In this document: piece by piece, positions 36,584-45,720 of the stretch
Position numbering within the stretch: position 1 is the stretch's first letter
Layout: every line of letters starts with the position of its first letter
Origin: Saprospiraceae bacterium
Lineage (GTDB): Bacteria > Bacteroidota > Bacteroidia > Chitinophagales > Saprospiraceae
Direction: 5' to 3'
DNA length: 64,000 nt
NCBI GenBank assembly: GCA_022448945.1
Contig: JAKVCV010000002.1
Span: 62,001-126,000, forward strand
Position numbers and translations under genes: made by a program
The notes under the pieces: generated by a model
Told to the model about the DNA's origin: nothing
The model's input: the letters and a program-made list of their open reading frames with translations, nothing else
Databases searched by the model: none

Positions 36584-39076
36584 TTAGTTACTTGGCTTTT
36601 TGGATATTTGAGGAGTTTTATGTTTGTTTGTATTCATAACAATTTCTTCATCGATACTTAATATTTTTATCTCAACACGTTGATTACGTTGTCTTCCAAC
36701 TAAGTGTCCATCGTTTCCAATAGGAACTTTTTTTCCATATCCTTTATAACTTATTCTTGTTGAAATGATGCCTTGTTTTTCAAGAAAAATGGCAACATTT
36801 TTAGCGCGTTTGGTAGATAGTTGGTCACAATATGTATGATCTGGCCAACCGTTTGTATGGCCACGAATTTCTAAAATAATATATGGGTTTTTTTTCAAGT
36901 AATACGCTAATTGAATTAGTTCTTTTTTAGTGTTATTTGTAATTTCTGCTGAGTCAGCAGGGAAAAAAGTGTTATTCAAAAGATATACGTCTCCCTTTTT
37001 GAGTTTTTTAACATCAAGTTCGGGATGAAAAAGCGCAAGATGTTTTGCTATTATAGGACTTAGTCCAAGTTTAGTTATTGCAAAACTGTTTTTTCTTCGT
37101 ATAATACTTGGTGTAATACGTATTTTACTTACTCCTTTTGCTGCCAAATAATCTTTCATATGCTCAGCCCGTTTAATATTTTTACTATTAAGTGTAATAT
37201 GCATATTAGGGTATTCTTCCATCAAAGTTTTTAAACGGTCTAATTCAGCTACAGACCTTGAGTTGAGTTCATCAGATCTGTTATTAAAAAAAATGTTATT
37301 GAGGGGTATAGTAGTTCCTTCTTCAATAGGATAAAGAAAAAGATCATTATACATCTCAGTATAATCTTTTATCCTCCCAACATCAACGCTTTCATTGGTT
37401 GGGTAAAATCCTTTTTTGAATGAAAGAAAACGGTACTTTTTGTCCGCAGGTAAAATGACCTGGTATTTACCGTCACGGTTGTCCGATAAGGCATTTCCAA
37501 TTTCTTTGTTTTCATTCCGTTCATAATAGATGATCTCTGCACGCATAGGTTTTTTTGTTTTAGCATTGTATACTTTCCCTTTAATTAATAAAACAGGATC
37601 AGGTTTTGAACTAATAGGAGGGATAACGCGGTATATGTCTTCACTGCCGATATGGTTATTGCCTTTGCATGAAACTAAAAATGCTTTTGTTCCAGACGCT
37701 GTAGTACTATAATAGCCTTCCCATGCATTGGTGTTTATTACAGGCCCCAAATTCATTGGTGTTGTCCAATTGCGCCAAGTATTATCAAGACGTCTGCTAA
37801 CAAAAATATCAGTTGATCCATAGCCACCATGACCTGAAGATGAAAAATAAAGTGTTCTCCCATCTGCAGCAAGAAAAGGAGTGCCATCTTCGAAGGTTGT
37901 ATTAATCGTTTTTCCAAGATTCTTGGGCTGTGTAAAGTGACCATTTTTTTGTAAAAAGCTAACATATAAATCTAAATGCCCATAAGAATCATTCCGTTCT
38001 AAAGACATGAGTAATGTCTGATTATTAGCTGCAAGGTGAATACTATGAATAGGATTTTGATTATAAAAATTGTCTATTATAACGTCCTTGGGGATTTCCC
38101 ATGTGCCGTCATCTCTACGGTGTGTAATGGAGATCCCTTTGCCTTTTGAAGTGCCGTTAGAATGATATGTATTGCCAATAAGGAGTGTATTGTTATCTGG
38201 AGATACAGATATAACCTGATTATGATCATTGTTATTGATTGGTAAATTAAGTTGTTTTATTTTACTCCAGCTGCCATCTTTTTGTTTGAATGAGACCCAT
38301 GCATCATCTCTTTTATCAACACCACTGTTATCGGGGTGTCCTTTTCGGGTAATATATATACTTTGCCCATCATGAGAGATTAAAGGGTGTAATTCTGCAT
38401 AAGGAGAGTTAATATTGGGGCCTAGATTTTCTTTTTTATATCCATCAAGAGCATTTGATACTAAATTAATACAGCGGTCTTGCATAATTCGTAGATAATC
38501 AATTTCAGCGGAAGTTTTACCTGAAATTAAAAAACCCAATAAGTCACCATGAAAATGTAAAATTTCAGAAGTAAATGATAGTTTTCCATCCAAATAATAG
38601 TGGAGTAATCCATCTTTTTGACGAATACCTATTATGTGAGATTGGTTATTTTGATAGCTCCCTTTAGTAGTCCAGTCTTTAATCCGAGAGAGTTTTCCAT
38701 TGCGGCATGTAATTACAGAGGTGTTACCCATTTTGTTTATAAGGTAGGCATTGTAATTGTTGTTATCCTTAACACCCCAGATAAGACCATATACACTTTT
38801 GGAGGAATTAAGGTATGGTGTTATCTTGCTTTCTATATAGAAAGATGTGTCTGAATGAACAGGGATAGACTGCCAAAAATACCATACACCTTGAGCTTGT
38901 TTGTAAGATATATTGTATATTCCATCCTTTACATTAGCACTATACTCATAGGTGCTTCCATCCATCCATTTATGCAAGTTGTCATCAAAGTTGTCTTCGA
39001 AAATCATATTTGTTTGGCTATGGGTTATATTAATATATGCCAATAATATGAAGAGAAGTCTAAGACCAGTTTTCAT
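36584..39076 (-). CDS. OmpA-family protein with LamG-like, PD40 and tandem OmpA-like domains
   Basis: 830 residues, exported (signal peptide about 1-20). In order: a concanavalin-like region (about 25-200), PD40/WD40-like beta-propeller repeats (about 220-500; HPLISHDGQSIYI, LAADGRTLYFSSSGHGGYG), a carboxypeptidase-regulatory-like domain (about 500-580), a degenerate OmpA-like domain (about 587-694) and a complete OmpA domain (about 695-806; IRGHTNGW, LSTKRAKNV, YGKKVPIGND). The last should bind peptidoglycan. The PD40-regulatory-OmpA order recalls the T9SS protein PorE, but PorE has TPRs at the N-terminus instead. Cell-envelope anchoring is likely; a secretion role is only a possibility. Confidence 0.85.
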   Translation of the reverse strand: MKTGLRLLFILLAYINITHSQTNMIFEDNFDDNLHKWMDGSTYEYSANVKDGIYNISYKQAQGVWYFWQSIPVHSDTSFYIESKITPYLNSSKSVYGLIWGVKDNNNYNAYLINKMGNTSVITCRNGKLSRIKDWTTKGSYQNNQSHIIGIRQKDGLLHYYLDGKLSFTSEILHFHGDLLGFLISGKTSAEIDYLRIMQDRCINLVSNALDGYKKENLGPNINSPYAELHPLISHDGQSIYITRKGHPDNSGVDKRDDAWVSFKQKDGSWSKIKQLNLPINNNDHNQVISVSPDNNTLLIGNTYHSNGTSKGKGISITHRRDDGTWEIPKDVIIDNFYNQNPIHSIHLAANNQTLLMSLERNDSYGHLDLYVSFLQKNGHFTQPKNLGKTINTTFEDGTPFLAADGRTLYFSSSGHGGYGSTDIFVSRRLDNTWRNWTTPMNLGPVINTNAWEGYYSTTASGTKAFLVSCKGNNHIGSEDIYRVIPPISSKPDPVLLIKGKVYNAKTKKPMRAEIIYYERNENKEIGNALSDNRDGKYQVILPADKKYRFLSFKKGFYPTNESVDVGRIKDYTEMYNDLFLYPIEEGTTIPLNNIFFNNRSDELNSRSVAELDRLKTLMEEYPNMHITLNSKNIKRAEHMKDYLAAKGVSKIRITPSIIRRKNSFAITKLGLSPIIAKHLALFHPELDVKKLKKGDVYLLNNTFFPADSAEITNNTKKELIQLAYYLKKNPYIILEIRGHTNGWPDHTYCDQLSTKRAKNVAIFLEKQGIISTRISYKGYGKKVPIGNDGHLVGRQRNQRVEIKILSIDEEIVMNTNKHKTPQISKKPSN

Positions 39077-39443
39077 ATAAATAGGGTTTTCTATGTCTTG
39101 GGTGAAAATTTGTGTTTTAATAATAAAATGTTTAATGTATAGAGTAGGTACATTAAACTTTTAGTAAATTAGTTAGATTAGTGTTAGTATAAATATTTGC
39201 GGGAAAAACTATGTTATTTTTATTTTAAAAAAATCAGTGTTTTTTATTATCCTTTGTTTGTATAAAGGTTCTACGAATATTTATTTCTTTTAGTTGCTTT
39301 TGTTTGTTGAAATTTATTTTATGTTTTGAAAAGTTTAGATTGATGATTCTTCTTATATATTGACCTTCAATGGCATAAATAAGTTTGAGGAGATAATTTA
39401 TTTAATTTAGCTTGATTGGTTTTTTATAATTAAAATAATAATT
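39077..39443. other. Intergenic region upstream of the OmpA-family and DUF3137 genes
   Basis: 367 bp between divergent genes. It contains a perfect 10-bp inverted repeat (39130-39158), listed separately. No gene or good promoter match was seen otherwise. Confidence 0.6.
39130..39158. promoter_or_regulatory. 10-bp inverted repeat upstream of the OmpA-family gene
   Basis: GTTTAATGTA (39130-39139) and TACATTAAAC (39149-39158) are perfect inverted copies separated by 9 nt, 54 bp before the OmpA-family ATG. Centre-to-centre spacing of about two helical turns suits a dimeric regulator. It could also be a 5'-UTR hairpin. Only four T follow on the plus strand. Confidence 0.4.
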
Positions 39444-40352
39444 GTGCAGAATTCGGGGAAATTAAAGAGGTACTTTAATGAATATATACATACTGAACTT
39501 TTGGTCTTTGAGCGACATAGGAAAAAGTTGTTATTTTTTATGTTTTTGGGTGGAGTTTTATTAGGTGCAGTGTCTTTTTTTGTGTTCACTTTGGATATTT
39601 TTGCACTCTCTGTTTTTATGTTTATACCCTGGGGGATGCTCTTCTATTTTTATAAGTTTCAGGTTCAGGTTTTTACTGATGGCTTTAAACCTATTGTTGT
39701 TAAGTTGTTGTTGAAACATATGAATTCAAGACTCAATTATTACCATAAAGAATATATTAGTAAAGATACTTTTTTAAGAAGTAGCATTTTTCCTATGAAC
39801 CCTGATATGTATAGAGGTGAGGATTATATTATGGGAAAAATCGGTGAAATTTTCTTTGAATTGTGTGAATTGCAGATATATCATAATTCTAATTTAAAGG
39901 GCAAATTACAAAAATGGTTTGATGGTATTTTTTTACACGTTAATTTCAATACTTCTTTTAAAGGACGTATACTAATGATACCAAAATCCGATAGGCAGTC
40001 TTTCTTTTCTGTGATGAAAAGTTATACTAAATATGGAGGCCATGAATTAATAGATACGGGTAACCCTGAATTTGACCAAGAATTTATCGTCTATATTGAT
40101 AAAGGAGTAAATTATTCTGAAATGATCACACCGGAACTCATTACAACAGTATATGATTATTACAAGAAAAATGGTAAAAAAGTATATGCATCTTTTTATA
40201 ATAGTCATTTCTATATGGCAATAAAAGAACCTAAAAATCTTCTTGAGGCTAGAATGTTTCGTTCCAATCTTAATTTTGAATTGATTGCTGAATATTATCA
40301 AGAGTTGAATAAGTTTACACAACTTGTTTCAGATTTTGATTATCAGCATTAG
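39444..40352 (+). CDS. DUF3137 membrane protein
   Basis: 302 residues from a GTG start. Two hydrophobic segments (about 29-50 and 53-70) are followed by a cytoplasmic domain with GEDYIMGKIGEIFFELCELQI and the WFDGIFLHVNFNTSFKGRILM block, which match DUF3137. The function of that family is unknown. No other start codon precedes the first membrane segment. It stands alone before hutU with a 128-bp gap. Confidence 0.77.
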   Translation: MQNSGKLKRYFNEYIHTELLVFERHRKKLLFFMFLGGVLLGAVSFFVFTLDIFALSVFMFIPWGMLFYFYKFQVQVFTDGFKPIVVKLLLKHMNSRLNYYHKEYISKDTFLRSSIFPMNPDMYRGEDYIMGKIGEIFFELCELQIYHNSNLKGKLQKWFDGIFLHVNFNTSFKGRILMIPKSDRQSFFSVMKSYTKYGGHELIDTGNPEFDQEFIVYIDKGVNYSEMITPELITTVYDYYKKNGKKVYASFYNSHFYMAIKEPKNLLEARMFRSNLNFELIAEYYQELNKFTQLVSDFDYQH

Positions 40353-40480
40353 ATAAATCCTTATTATTTATGATATTTTGTTTTAATAAAAGGACAGGAT
40401 ATTTTGTGGTTTTTAGTAGAATATAATCATTTTTGCAAATCATTATTTAGTAAGATTCTTTTCATGGGTAAAATAATATT

Positions 40481-42496
40481 ATGGATGCAATAGAAAACCT
40501 GACAGATTTTCAAAGAGAAATACGAAATGGTATTCCTTCTGAGTTGCCTGAATTACTTCCTTATAATTCTAGCATTAGTCATGCGCCTCGTCGTAGAGAT
40601 ATTTTGTCTAAAGAGGAAAAAATATTAGCAGTTAGGAATGCATTGCGTTATTTTTCTGCAAAGTTTCATGCTATTCTTGCACCTGAATTTGCACAGGAGC
40701 TCATCGACTATGGCCGAATCTATATGTACCGATTTCGTCCTAGATATAAAATGTTTGCAAGACCAATTGAAGATTATCCTAGTAAATGTAAAGAGTCTGC
40801 TGCTTTAATGTTGATGATTCAAAATAACCTAGATCCTGCTGTAGCACAACATCCTCACGAATTGATTACCTATGGTGGGAATGGTGCTGTTTTTCAGAAT
40901 TGGGCCCAGTATTTATTGACAATGCAATATTTGTCGCAAATGACAGATCAACAAACACTAGTTATGTCCTCAGGTCACCCTCAAGGTTTGTTCCCTTCAC
41001 ACAAAGATGCCCCAAGAGTAGTGGTTACAAATGGCATTATGATTCCAAATTATTCAAAACAAGAGCATTGGGAAAAATATAATGCACTAGGTGTTACACA
41101 GTATGGTCAGATGACAGCAGGATCTTATATGTATATTGGACCACAGGGAATAGTTCATGGCACGACAATTACTTTACTTAATGGCTGTAGGAAAATCGAT
41201 GATAAAGGTACAAAAGGTAAATTGTTTTTGACAGCAGGTCTTGGAGGCATGTCTGGTGCACAACCGAAGGCCGGAAACATTGCTGGTTTGATTTCTGTTA
41301 CCGCTGAAGTTAATACTGCAGCTACTCTTAAAAGGCATGAACAGGGGTGGGTTGATGAGATCATAAGTGATCTTGATAAGCTCTGCGAGAGAGTGCGTCA
41401 GGCTAAAGAATTAGAAGAAGTTGTTTCTATTGCTTACGATGGGAATGTAGTTGATGTTTGGGAAAGATTTGATAAGGAGGGAATTTATATTGATATAGGT
41501 TCTGACCAAACCTCTTTACATAATCCTTGGGCAGGAGGTTATTATCCTTCAGGTTTAAGTTATGAAGAGGCAAATACAATGATGGCAAATGATCCTGATT
41601 TATTTAGAGAAAAAGTTAAAGAATCCCTTAGAAGGCATGCATTGGCAGTTAATAAACACACTAAAAAAGGAACATATTTTTTTGATTATGGTAATGCTTT
41701 TTTACTCGAAGCATCTCGTGCTGGTGCAGACGTTATGGCTGAAAATGGAATCGATTTTAAATACCCTTCATATGTCCAGGATATAATGGGTCCCATGTGC
41801 TTTGATTATGGCTTTGGTCCATTCAGGTGGGTCTGTACTTCTTCAAAGCCCGAAGACCTCGCATTATCAGATCAGATTGCGGCAGAGGTTATTGCTAAAT
41901 TACTAGTTAATGCCCCTGATGATATTAAACAGCAACTTCAAGACAATCTTCATTGGATCAATACTGCAGAAGAAAACAAATTAGTTGTAGGTTCGCAAGC
42001 AAGAATTCTTTATGCAGACAGTGCAGGAAGAATTAAAATTGCTGAGGCATTTAATAATGCTATTAGAGAAGGTCGGATTTCTGCTCCTATTGTTTTGGGA
42101 CGTGATCATCATGATGTGTCAGGTACAGACTCTCCTTACCGGGAAACTTCTAATATATATGATGGTTCACAGTTTACTGCCGATATGGCTGTACAAAATT
42201 TTGTTGGGGATGCTTTTAGAGGGGCCACTTGGGTGTCTTTGCACAATGGAGGAGGAGTTGGTTGGGGTGAGGTTATGAACGGTGGTTTTGGAATGCTACT
42301 TGATGGTTCAGATGATGCAGAAAGAAGGTTGCATTCTATGTTATTTTGGGACGTCAACAATGGTATAGCCCGAAGAAGTTGGGCAAGGAATAAAGGGTCA
42401 ATAACAGCAATTAAACGTGCTATGGATGAGAACCCAGATCTAATTGTTACCATACCAAATCTGATGCAGGAAGAATTGCTTGATCATTTGTTTTGA
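40481..42496 (+). CDS. hutU: Urocanate hydratase
   Basis: 671 residues, the longer form seen in Bacteroidota compared with about 557 in Pseudomonas. Converts urocanate to imidazolonepropionate with a tightly bound NAD+ in histidine breakdown. Conserved segments include YGGNGAVFQNWAQY, the GQMTAGSYMYIGPQGIVHGT block and FLTAGLGGMSGAQPKA, the NAD-binding loop. The remaining hut genes (hutH, hutI, fucG/hutG) are not adjacent, so the pathway is split or present elsewhere. Confidence 0.94.
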   Translation: MDAIENLTDFQREIRNGIPSELPELLPYNSSISHAPRRRDILSKEEKILAVRNALRYFSAKFHAILAPEFAQELIDYGRIYMYRFRPRYKMFARPIEDYPSKCKESAALMLMIQNNLDPAVAQHPHELITYGGNGAVFQNWAQYLLTMQYLSQMTDQQTLVMSSGHPQGLFPSHKDAPRVVVTNGIMIPNYSKQEHWEKYNALGVTQYGQMTAGSYMYIGPQGIVHGTTITLLNGCRKIDDKGTKGKLFLTAGLGGMSGAQPKAGNIAGLISVTAEVNTAATLKRHEQGWVDEIISDLDKLCERVRQAKELEEVVSIAYDGNVVDVWERFDKEGIYIDIGSDQTSLHNPWAGGYYPSGLSYEEANTMMANDPDLFREKVKESLRRHALAVNKHTKKGTYFFDYGNAFLLEASRAGADVMAENGIDFKYPSYVQDIMGPMCFDYGFGPFRWVCTSSKPEDLALSDQIAAEVIAKLLVNAPDDIKQQLQDNLHWINTAEENKLVVGSQARILYADSAGRIKIAEAFNNAIREGRISAPIVLGRDHHDVSGTDSPYRETSNIYDGSQFTADMAVQNFVGDAFRGATWVSLHNGGGVGWGEVMNGGFGMLLDGSDDAERRLHSMLFWDVNNGIARRSWARNKGSITAIKRAMDENPDLIVTIPNLMQEELLDHLF

Positions 42497-42526
42497 CATT
42501 AAAAGTTCTAACTTAAAAACAACTTA

Positions 42527-43534
42527 TCATTTAATTAGTTTTTCTAAAACGGATAACTTGTTTTTGATTCTTAATGCTTCTTTTGAAAAAAACATTAATC
42601 TTTTTTTGCTATAATTAAGCTGATTTAGAGTCATTGCATATTGTTGTTTTGAGTTGCGGAATATTGAATTTGTTCTTGAAGTTTTATTATAAATATCTAG
42701 CGCTTCTTTACCTTTCTTATCTTTCTCTATTTCCTTTTTTATTTCATTTCGCTCTTTTGTTAGTTTAGCAATTTTTTGTTTTTCTTGCTCAGTTAGATAT
42801 TGTCCAGATCTCATTTTGACAAAGGATTCATTAATATCATTGTTAATTGTATTTAGATGGTCAAATTGTTTTTCAAATTGAACAAATTTCGCGCTAATTT
42901 CCTCTTTGCCATCTTTAATTAAATCGGAAAGCATATTTAGCTTTTTTTTGCTTACTTGTTCTAAGGCAGTTGAGCGTTTAACAACAGCACTTAATTTATC
43001 TATAGAATCCTCTGTAATCATTTGTTTTTCTAATAAATGATAGTATTTAACTTCATTCCAAAATTTTTTTGAAGTTTTGCAACAGTTTTTGAAATCTAAG
43101 TTTAAGATTCCCTGAATTGTACTGTCTTCGACGATATACGTAAAAATCTTAATGATTGAATCAGTCTTGTTTTTTTCTAGCTCATAAAGCATTTCTTTTG
43201 CAAATTCAATATGACCTTTAATTCTACTATTAAATAGCTTAATGGGTAATTCACCAGTGATTGTATTGGTAGACGCTTCAATTTTTGTTTTAATGGAGAC
43301 AGTAAGTTTGTTTAAATTCAATTTTATATGGATACTATCCTTAAAACTTTGATTTTTAAGTTTACTAATTATAAAAATAGCCTTATAACCATCATCAATT
43401 TTTATATTAGAACTGGAATGTTTAAAATAGTTAAGATTTGTTTTTTTTAAAGTATTTTGAGCATTTAACTTAAAGTTATTCAATAAAATGTTTAAAAACA
43501 TAAAATAGAATAAATATGTATTAATATATTTCAT
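42527..43534 (-). CDS. Exported coiled-coil protein of unknown function
   Basis: 335 residues. Signal peptide (about 1-25, ending LNAQ). The N-terminal half (about 30-160) looks beta-rich, and the C-terminal half (about 165-335) is a Lys/Glu/Leu-rich coiled coil (for example KIAKLTKERNEIKKEIEKDK). Two adjacent cysteines (NCC) sit near residue 150. I recognise no family. It is unusually rich in Lys, Asn and Ile even for this genome. Convergent with hutU (30 bp) and bordered by a 679-bp gene-free stretch. Confidence 0.55.
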   Translation of the reverse strand: MKYINTYLFYFMFLNILLNNFKLNAQNTLKKTNLNYFKHSSSNIKIDDGYKAIFIISKLKNQSFKDSIHIKLNLNKLTVSIKTKIEASTNTITGELPIKLFNSRIKGHIEFAKEMLYELEKNKTDSIIKIFTYIVEDSTIQGILNLDFKNCCKTSKKFWNEVKYYHLLEKQMITEDSIDKLSAVVKRSTALEQVSKKKLNMLSDLIKDGKEEISAKFVQFEKQFDHLNTINNDINESFVKMRSGQYLTEQEKQKIAKLTKERNEIKKEIEKDKKGKEALDIYNKTSRTNSIFRNSKQQYAMTLNQLNYSKKRLMFFSKEALRIKNKLSVLEKLIK

Positions 43535-44213
43535 TAACTATAAATTTAAAAAGTTAGAATTTTGTATAAATAGTACAAATCAAATATTTTCTTAATTATT
43601 AAGATATAATAAGATTCTATTTTTCTATTTTTTTATGTCAAGTATAATGTTTTTATTAAAAAAAAGTGTTTTGAACCATTTTTCGATTTGTCATTTATTA
43701 GGAAATTTTATTTTTTTTTTCTTTAATTTAGGCTTACTTGTTTCTATAAATTGCTGTAATTTCCTATTAATTTTTAATAATGTATAGCAGAATAATTTCG
43801 TAGAATTTTTGTTTAGTATTAGGCACCATTTAGCAATTTTACTTTTTTTAAGAAATATTAAGATAAAATATATGCATTTATGCTAATCGGGCTTTTTTAT
43901 AGTTTTTCGATTTTTTTTTAAAAAAATGCAAAAAAATAAATAAGGATTTTAAATTAGAGTTAGCGATTAAAGAAAAACACATTTAGGATATTTATATATG
44001 GTATAAAATATTTGGGAATCAGCCTTTTGTGTTGGGTTAAACTTGCGAACAGCAAGGTGTATTATTCTTTGTTTTTAACAGATGTTAAAGAAATATTATT
44101 TAGAAACAATCTAAATAGCTCAGAGATTGAAATAACATTTGTAAATAAGTAATGCAGATTGTATTTTTGCTGTAAATCCAACTCAAGTTGTTTTTTGACA
44201 AAAAAATTACAAA
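43535..44213. other. Gene-free region upstream of the respiratory operon
   Basis: 679 bp, very A/T-rich with long T-runs. It holds the act operon promoter at its right end and a small hairpin CTTGC-GAACA-GCAAG (44042-44056) about 120 bp upstream of the predicted start point. No FNR-type TTGAT-N4-ATCAA site was noticed. No coding frame is convincing. Confidence 0.6.
44138..44169 (+). promoter_or_regulatory. Promoter of the act-cta respiratory operon
   Basis: TTTG (44138-44141), 20-nt spacer, TATTTTTG (44162-44169): a complete Bacteroidota-type promoter. Start near 44176, leader about 38 nt. No comparably clear promoter was noticed in the short gaps inside the operon. Confidence 0.65.
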
Positions 44214-45647
44214 ATGATATATAAAAAACTTTTTAACTTTTGCGCAATTATACTCATAATTGCTTCAACGTCCAGTTGGGTGTTGGCGACTGATGTTCAA
44301 AATGGGAAATCTCTCTTTATGGATAAGTGTGCCAGTTGTCATAACAACAGTATGGTTAGTGATATGACAGGCCCCGCTTTGTATGGTGCACAGGATCGTT
44401 GGAAAAAATATCCTGGAGCTATCTATGAATGGATACGTAACTCGAAGGCTTTGGCTGCTTCAGGAAATCCTCGTGCAAAAGTAATGATTGACTGGGACGA
44501 TAGCGAAATGACTGCCTTTGAAAATCTTGAAGATGCTCAAATCGATGATATTTTAGCTTATATTCAGGTTAAAGGAGAATTTGGGTGTATTTCACCACCA
44601 TGTGAAACTGTTGCTACAGAAAACACCAATACAGCTGAAGCAGAACCTACAAGTCCAGTTCTTGGTTATGTCTTGTTCGTTTTACTATTGCTTTCAGTAG
44701 CTTTTTTGGGGCGTTATATTAATAGTCTCACTAGGTTATCTCAACAAAATGCAGGTCAAGTTGTCTCCCCAGAAAAATCTATCTTTGGTGTACTTTTAAA
44801 TCCTTCTGTTGTTAAACTTTTGATTTTTTCATTGGTAATTTTTGGTGGCTATACCACTGTAAATAATGCTATTGGTTTTGGTCGTCAACAAGGATATGAG
44901 CCTACACAACCCATAAATTTCTCACATAAGATTCACGCTGGAGACAATGGTATAGATTGTCAATATTGCCATGATGGAGCGCGCAAGTCGAAGCATTCAG
45001 TTATTCCAGCATCAAATACATGTATTAACTGTCATGCAAATATTCAAAATGGATCCAAGGATGGCACAAAAGAATTGATTAAAGTGTATGCTGCTTCGGG
45101 TTTCAACCCATTAAATAACACATATCTCCCAGAAGATATGAGTGATGAAGATAGAGCTGCTACATATAGGAAATGGTTAAAATCTGTATGGAAAAAAGAG
45201 TGGATTGAAAATGAAAAATCTATAAATAGACTTATTGATGAACAGATTGCTTCAGTAGCTGGAACTTACAATAAACCTATTGAGTGGGTGCGCATTCATA
45301 ATTTACCAGATCATGTTTATTTTAATCATGCACAGCATGTTACCGTAGGTAAAGTTAAGTGTGAAACATGCCATGGGGAAGTTGCTGAGATGGATGTTTT
45401 AAAACAACATGCTCCATTGTCAATGGGTTGGTGTGTTAATTGTCACAGACAAACTGAAGTGCAATTTAAAGATGGTTTGGTTGAAGGCAAAAATTCACCA
45501 TATGCAGGAGATGCAAATACTGCTAATAAATATTATACAGACTATAATTATTACGAAAAATACCATAATGAAATAAAAGAAGGGAAAAGGAAAGGAGTTA
45601 CTGTTGAAGAAATTGGTGGCCTTGAATGTCAAAAATGTCATTATTAA
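44214..45647 (+). CDS. actA: Alternative complex III subunit ActA, hexaheme cytochrome c
   Basis: 477 residues with six CxxCH heme sites: Cys39-His43, Cys249-His253, Cys270-His274, Cys383-His387, Cys407-His411 and Cys472-His476. The N-terminal site lies in its own class I cytochrome domain (about 27-122) after a signal peptide. Two membrane segments (about 148-166 and 198-215) then precede the pentaheme domain typical of ActA. The complex oxidises menaquinol and reduces cytochrome c or a linked oxidase. The sixth heme domain is an addition to the pentaheme core. First gene of the operon. Confidence 0.93.
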   Translation: MIYKKLFNFCAIILIIASTSSWVLATDVQNGKSLFMDKCASCHNNSMVSDMTGPALYGAQDRWKKYPGAIYEWIRNSKALAASGNPRAKVMIDWDDSEMTAFENLEDAQIDDILAYIQVKGEFGCISPPCETVATENTNTAEAEPTSPVLGYVLFVLLLLSVAFLGRYINSLTRLSQQNAGQVVSPEKSIFGVLLNPSVVKLLIFSLVIFGGYTTVNNAIGFGRQQGYEPTQPINFSHKIHAGDNGIDCQYCHDGARKSKHSVIPASNTCINCHANIQNGSKDGTKELIKVYAASGFNPLNNTYLPEDMSDEDRAATYRKWLKSVWKKEWIENEKSINRLIDEQIASVAGTYNKPIEWVRIHNLPDHVYFNHAQHVTVGKVKCETCHGEVAEMDVLKQHAPLSMGWCVNCHRQTEVQFKDGLVEGKNSPYAGDANTANKYYTDYNYYEKYHNEIKEGKRKGVTVEEIGGLECQKCHY

Positions 45648-45720
45648 GTTTACAATAGTTATATCAATATTAACCTCAATTATATAGGCTAATACTTCGT
45701 TAAATATATTTTATAAGATT

